This document shows, one piece after another, positions 60,306 to 64,000 of a stretch of DNA of 64,000 nucleotides. The stretch covers positions 682,001-746,000 of the forward strand of contig NZ_JAFBCA010000001.1 of NCBI RefSeq assembly GCF_016907475.1, given 5' to 3'. Position 1 is the stretch's first letter. Each line of letters starts with the position of its first letter. Made by a program: the position numbers and the translations under genes. Source of the DNA: Nocardioides cavernae (GTDB taxonomy: Bacteria; Actinomycetota; Actinomycetes; Propionibacteriales; Nocardioidaceae). The notes under the pieces were generated by a model. That model was not told the DNA's origin, made no database searches, and was given only the letters and a program-made list of their open reading frames with translations.

Positions 60306-61253
60306 TCAGCTGGCGATGTGCACCACGGCGTCACCGGAGTTGACCAGGGGGGCCTCGGTCCGGCCGATCACGATGCCGTCGCGGTTGGAGTAGACCGCCC
60401 GCAGGGTCTTGCCGAACGAGTCGAAGAGCGTGCCGAGCCGCTCACCGTCGCTGACCTTCTGGCCGAGGTGCGCGTCGAGGTGCAGGATGCCCGTGCGGCG
60501 GGCGCGGACCCAGCCGCTGGACCGGCACTCCAGGCTCGGCTCGACCGGGGGCTCGTCGACGGGCTCGGTCATGCCGAGCGCGGCCAGCACGCGACGTACG
60601 CCGATCACGCCGGCCGAGACGGCGTAGTCGTCGAACCGCAGCGGCTCGCCCGCCTCGTAGAGCAGCACCTTCGCCCCGTGCTCGCCGGCGGCGTGGCGCA
60701 GCGACCCGTCGCGGATCCGGGCGTGCAGCATCACGGGCGCGCCGAAGGCGGCGGCGAGCTCGCGGGTGCGGGGGTCGTCGAGGTCGGCGCGGACCTGGGG
60801 GAGGTTGCTGCGGCGGTCGGAGCCGGTGTGCAGGTCGATGCCCACCTCGCAGCCGGCGACGATCTCGCGCATGAAGAGGTGGGCGATCCGGCTGGCGAGC
60901 GACCCGCGCGACGAGCCGGGGAAGGAGCGGTTGAGGTCGCGGCGGTCAGGCAGGTAGCGGTCGCCGGTCATGAAGCCGAGGACGTTGACGATCGGCACCG
61001 CGACGAGGGTGCCGCGGAACGTCTTGGGGTCGAGGCCGGCCATCACCTGGCGGACCACCTCGACGCCGGCCACCTCGTCGCCGTGGATCGCGGCGTCGAT
61101 CCAGATGCGGGGGCCGTCCTCGCGTCCGTGCACCACGCGCACCGGGAGGGTGACGTCGGCGCCGGTGACGAGCCGGGTGATCGGCAGCTCGAGGGCGCGC
61201 ACCGTGCCGGAGCGGATCCGCACGCCGCCGATGGCAAAGGACTCCCGCGGCAC
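60306..61253 (-). CDS. Succinylglutamate desuccinylase/aspartoacylase-family zinc enzyme
   Basis: 315 aa. Zinc ligands His57 and Glu60 in AAIHGDEVAG, a further His142 in GIDLHTGSD, and RDLNRSFPG at 105-113 fit the M14/AstE-like fold. A C-terminal beta-rich domain of about 80 residues (VRARRTGILHLDAHLGQKVSDGERLGTLFD) resembles a lipoyl-like hammerhead. It removes an acyl group from an amino acid or polyamine. It heads a two-gene operon with the PLP enzyme. Confidence 0.87.
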   Translation of the reverse strand: MPRESFAIGGVRIRSGTVRALELPITRLVTGADVTLPVRVVHGREDGPRIWIDAAIHGDEVAGVEVVRQVMAGLDPKTFRGTLVAVPIVNVLGFMTGDRYLPDRRDLNRSFPGSSRGSLASRIAHLFMREIVAGCEVGIDLHTGSDRRSNLPQVRADLDDPRTRELAAAFGAPVMLHARIRDGSLRHAAGEHGAKVLLYEAGEPLRFDDYAVSAGVIGVRRVLAALGMTEPVDEPPVEPSLECRSSGWVRARRTGILHLDAHLGQKVSDGERLGTLFDSFGKTLRAVYSNRDGIVIGRTEAPLVNSGDAVVHIAS

Positions 61254-61310
61254 TAGGCGGCTCTCCGGTCGGCTGCGGTCACGACGCTCAGGGTAGTGCG
61301 CGCACGAGCC

Positions 61311-61351
61311 CGCCCCGACCGCCTCCCCGGGGGATCGGAGGGGTCGGGGCG
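61311..61351 (-). terminator. Terminator of the surface-protein operon
   Basis: CGCCCCGACC and its complement (10 bp) are continued inward by CCTCC/GGAGG after one mismatch. It follows the stop of the leftward gene at 61365. Confidence 0.7.
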
Positions 61352-61364
61352 AGCGGATCGGGGG

Positions 61365-61805
61365 TCAGCTGTTCTGTGCCGTGGAGTCGGATGACCCGCT
61401 GTCGGTGTCGCTGTCCGTGTCGGGCTGGCCGTCGCCGTCGAAGTCGGGCGCCTGGTCGGTCGTGCCGCCCTCGCCCTGCGTCAGGTCGCCGGGAGGGCCG
61501 CCCATCTCGCCCATGGGCCCGCGATCACCGCCGGGCGGCTGCCGGTCGCCCCACCCGTCGGTCGTCTGGGTGGTGGCGGTGTCGGCCGAGCCGTCGTCGC
61601 CGACGGCGTACCCGGCTCCGAAGCCGGCACCCCCGATCGCCAGGCCCGCGACGACGGCGCCCGCGGCGACCGCCCTGCGACCCGAGGGGAACCGGCGGGG
61701 GAGGCGGTCGCGCCAGGTGCGGCGGGCGGGAGCGGTCGGGGCGTACGCCGGCGCGGGCTCGGCCGGCGGGGTGGCGGGGGCGGGCGGGAGCTGGCTGTCG
61801 TTCAT
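61365..61805 (-). CDS. Single-pass membrane protein with acidic Asp/Gly/Pro outside region
   Basis: 146 aa. A Pro/Ala-rich cytoplasmic start (PPAPATPPAEPAPAYAPTAPARR) leads to one helix (AVAAGAVVAGLAIGGAGFGAGYAVG), then a disordered outside tail with PPGGDRGPMGEMGGPPGD and repeated DTDSDTDSG. GGPPGD echoes the APGGPMG end of the preceding protein, so the two may interact. No family recognised. Confidence 0.65.
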   Translation of the reverse strand: MNDSQLPPAPATPPAEPAPAYAPTAPARRTWRDRLPRRFPSGRRAVAAGAVVAGLAIGGAGFGAGYAVGDDGSADTATTQTTDGWGDRQPPGGDRGPMGEMGGPPGDLTQGEGGTTDQAPDFDGDGQPDTDSDTDSGSSDSTAQNS

Positions 61806-61847
61806 CTGGGTTCCTTCGTGAGGGAGTGGAGTGGTCAGGGGCGGGCG

Positions 61848-63359
61848 TCAGCCCATGGGTCCGCCAGGTGCACCCATCTGGCCACCGGCGGGCGCCTCGT
61901 CCGCGGTGACGGTCGTCGCGGTGCCGTCGACGGTGACCGTGTAGGTCTCGCCGGAGGTGATGTCGGCGGACGAGAGGACGACGGACGCGAAGTCCTTCGC
62001 GATCGTGTACGCCGCCACGTCGGCGCCGTCGGCGTCAGTGATGACCACCTCCGAGCCGGCCGCGGCGGTGGCGCCGAGGGCGGTGGCGATCCAGCCCTGG
62101 GCGGAGTCGGTCGACGGGGCGACCATCATCCCGGCGCTGCCGGTGGCGACCAGGGTGCCGCCGCTGACGTCGAAGGTGCCGTTGACGTCGAGCGCGCCGT
62201 TGCCGTCGGTGGTCGGGCCGTAGACGGTGACCTCACCGCCGGTGATCGTGGCGCTCCCGTTGGAGTCGAGGCCGTCACCGCTCGCCCACACCTCGAGCGT
62301 GCCGCCGTTGACGTACAGGGCGAGCGAGTCGTCCGCCGCCATCCCGCCGCCGGGCTGCCCGTCCGTGGAGGCGCTGTCGTCGGAGGAGGCGGCGTTGACG
62401 CCGTCGTCGGCGGAGTGCAGCTCGACGTCGCCGTCGTCGATGACGATCAGCGAGCCCTCGAGCGCCTCGTTGGAACCGGCCACGTCGACCGTGCCGCCGC
62501 CGATGAGGACCTGCACGCCCTTGATGCCGTCGTCCTGCGAGGCGAGGGTGAGCTCTCCGCCCTCGATCAGCACGAAGCCTGAGCCGGCGTCCTCGGTGTT
62601 GTCGGACTTGAAGGTGTCGCCGACGGCGTCGACGGTGACGGTGCCGTCAGTGAGGACGAGGTAGTCCTTGCCGAGGATGCCGTCGTCGACCGACGTCACG
62701 TCGATGGTGCCGCCGGTGATGACCAGGCCGTCCTTGCCGACGATGCCGTTGTTGCTGTTGCCGGTGACCGTCAGCGACCCGGTGCCGCCGATGGTCAGGT
62801 CGGCCGTCGAGTAGAGGGTGCCGGTGGGCGCGTCCTCCGACGTGTCGGCGTACGTCGCCGCGTCCGCGAGGGTGTTGGTGCTGCCGTCGGCGAGGACGAC
62901 CACGACCGACTGCGCGTCGACGACGTCGATCGCGGCGGTGGTCGCGGAGGTGATCGTCGCGTCGTCGAGCACGAGGCGTACGACGCCGGCGCCGGCGCTG
63001 TCGACGACGACCTGCCCGGTCAGCTCGCCACTCAGGACGTAGGTGCCGGCGGCTGAGATGGTGACGGTGCCGTCCTGGACGGTGACCGCGTCGCTGTCGG
63101 AGTCGGCGGTCGAGCCGGACAGCGTGATCGCGGTGGCGTCGGCCTCGTCGTAGGCGGTGTCGCCGGTCTCGACCTCGACGTCGCCGTCGAGCACGTCCTC
63201 GACGGTCGTGCCGGAGACGGTGGCGGCGGCCGCGCTGCTCGAACCCGTGGTGCTGGTCGTGGTGGCCGTGCTGTCGCTCGCGACCGAGGCACCGCAGCCG
63301 GCGAGCAGCAAGGTGGCGAGGGCGCCGGCGACGGCCTGGCGTGTCTTCGGGAGTCTCAT
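61848..63359 (-). CDS. Cthe_2159-like carbohydrate-binding lipoprotein (beta-helix)
   Basis: 503 aa. Lipobox LLLAGC, Ser/Thr/Ala tether, then a right-handed beta-helix built from repeated GG-turns: SGELTGQVVVDS, LTIGGTGSLTVTGNSNNGIVGKDGLVITGGTIDVTSVDDGILGKD, GGELTLASQDDGIKGVQVLIGGGTVDV. This is the pattern of Cthe_2159 proteins, which bind acidic polysaccharide with calcium and lack an enzyme site. Strongly Asp/Gly/Thr biased. Followed by the acidic membrane protein 42 bases on. Confidence 0.82.
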   Translation of the reverse strand: MRLPKTRQAVAGALATLLLAGCGASVASDSTATTTSTTGSSSAAAATVSGTTVEDVLDGDVEVETGDTAYDEADATAITLSGSTADSDSDAVTVQDGTVTISAAGTYVLSGELTGQVVVDSAGAGVVRLVLDDATITSATTAAIDVVDAQSVVVVLADGSTNTLADAATYADTSEDAPTGTLYSTADLTIGGTGSLTVTGNSNNGIVGKDGLVITGGTIDVTSVDDGILGKDYLVLTDGTVTVDAVGDTFKSDNTEDAGSGFVLIEGGELTLASQDDGIKGVQVLIGGGTVDVAGSNEALEGSLIVIDDGDVELHSADDGVNAASSDDSASTDGQPGGGMAADDSLALYVNGGTLEVWASGDGLDSNGSATITGGEVTVYGPTTDGNGALDVNGTFDVSGGTLVATGSAGMMVAPSTDSAQGWIATALGATAAAGSEVVITDADGADVAAYTIAKDFASVVLSSADITSGETYTVTVDGTATTVTADEAPAGGQMGAPGGPMG

Positions 63360-63482
63360 GTGACCGAAGATGGTCGGCGTACCTGTCCGCGCCCTGTGAC
63401 ACAGCCCCGGATCGGGTGTGACAACTTCGGGGCCGTCGTCCGCGTCTCCTGTCGGACACCTGCTTCAGACCGAAGGACTCCC

Positions 63483-64000
63483 ATGCGCCCGCTGCCGCTC
63501 CTCACGACCGGCTTGGCCACCGGCCTCCTCGCCGCCACCCTGCTGCCCGCCGCCGCGCCTGCGTACGCAGCGGGGGAGACCTGCCAGGGGAGGCCCGCGA
63601 CGATCGTGGGCACGCCGAACCAGACCGGCCTCGTGGGCACGGAGGGTCCGGACGTGGTGGTGACCAACGGCGCCATCCAGGTCGACACCCGCGGTGGCGA
63701 CGACCTGGTCTGCGTCACCGATGCCACCCGGCCCGGCGTCCTGACGCTGCGGAGTGGTGAAGGCAACGACGTGGTGGACGCCTCCGCGTCCGGGTCGTCG
63801 ATCGACGCCGAGCTGGGCACCGGGTCCGACCACTACACCGCCTCGGCCGGCCGGGACTACGTGGTGCTCGGGTCCAACGACGGTGGACCGGTCGACCTGG
63901 AGGCCGACACCGTCGTCGCCACGACTGGCGGGAACGCGAGCCAGTCCGGCGACCAGTACTTCAGCGGGATGCTCGACGTGCCCAACCCCGACGTCCTGGA
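63483..64000 (+). CDS. Secreted RTX-like calcium-binding protein (partial, runs off the window)
   Basis: At least 172 aa; the reading frame is still open at the right edge. The signal peptide is clear (LLTTGLATGLLAATLLPAAAPAYA). The mature part has degenerate RTX-type repeats of the G-x-G-N-D form: LVGTEGPDVVV, DTRGGDDLV, LRSGEGNDVVDAS, LGTGSDHYTASAG. These bind calcium in hemolysin-type proteins. It is divergent from the beta-helix lipoprotein across 123 bases in which I see no marked motif. Confidence 0.75.
   Translation, partial: MRPLPLLTTGLATGLLAATLLPAAAPAYAAGETCQGRPATIVGTPNQTGLVGTEGPDVVVTNGAIQVDTRGGDDLVCVTDATRPGVLTLRSGEGNDVVDASASGSSIDAELGTGSDHYTASAGRDYVVLGSNDGGPVDLEADTVVATTGGNASQSGDQYFSGMLDVPNPDVL

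Overview
The window is about 64 kb of very GC-rich DNA with the traits of a high-GC actinobacterium, most likely a Nocardioides-like member of the Nocardioidaceae. The support is the strong G/C third-position bias, frequent GTG starts, start/stop overlaps of the ATGA and GTGA type, and the families present: SigE-family and SnoaL-fused ECF sigma factors, DUF6069, a WXG/EspC-like secretion operon, and FurA-KatG. Genus is an inference. No rRNA, tRNA, CRISPR array, insertion sequence or prophage was recognised. No stretch over 300 bases lacks a gene; the longest gaps are about 180 bases.

Layout. 0-4.5 kb: dnaB (intein-free), a NarL-type two-component pair and a CPBP protease. 4.5-10.5 kb: a leftward arginine deiminase operon, nhaC-arcD-arcA followed by a DUF2319 hydrolase. 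10.6-17.3 kb: META lipoprotein, lipid flippase-like protein, an ECF sigma factor fused to SnoaL with a DUF6069 partner, an acyltransferase/SGNH protein and a YjbR protein. 17.4-22 kb: a BLUF photoreceptor, a frameshifted P-loop kinase/luciferase-like fusion, an aldo-keto reductase, an SDR and a GNAT. 22-27.7 kb: furA-katG, a carboxymuconolactone decarboxylase/ECF41 pair with a textbook promoter, hemerythrin, VOC and MOSC proteins. 27.8-34.5 kb: two DinB-like proteins, an MFS carrier, a lipoprotein hydrolase, a third SnoaL-fused sigma factor and a BNR-repeat protein.

34.6-37.8 kb is the most unusual part: five translationally coupled genes encoding a small helical EspC/WXG-like protein, a large protein with a helical WTG-containing N-terminus and an HExxH zincin-like C-terminus, a DUF4919-like protein, a beta-propeller lipoprotein and a small protein. 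I read it as a candidate type VII-type effector system with an accessory or immunity gene.

37.8-50.3 kb: DUF1304, a SigE-family sigma/anti-sigma-like/lipoprotein operon, a REC/FAD-oxidoreductase beside a Na+/H+ antiporter with a UBP zinc finger, an ArsR-SRPBCC-reductase operon, a Ser/Thr kinase, a WYL regulator facing a hydrolase, and small genes. 50.3-64 kb: LysE exporter divergent from a MacB/FtsX-type ABC transporter, ZIP transporter, dinB, a second SigE-family sigma module, a PLP enzyme with an aspartoacylase-like enzyme, and surface proteins running off the right edge.

Two genome-scale signals recur. Many genes have a TANNNT -10 hexamer only 6-11 bases before the start codon, which implies leaderless mRNAs and helps decide starts. 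Several intergenic spaces hold palindromes, and at least three types occur in more than one copy within the window.
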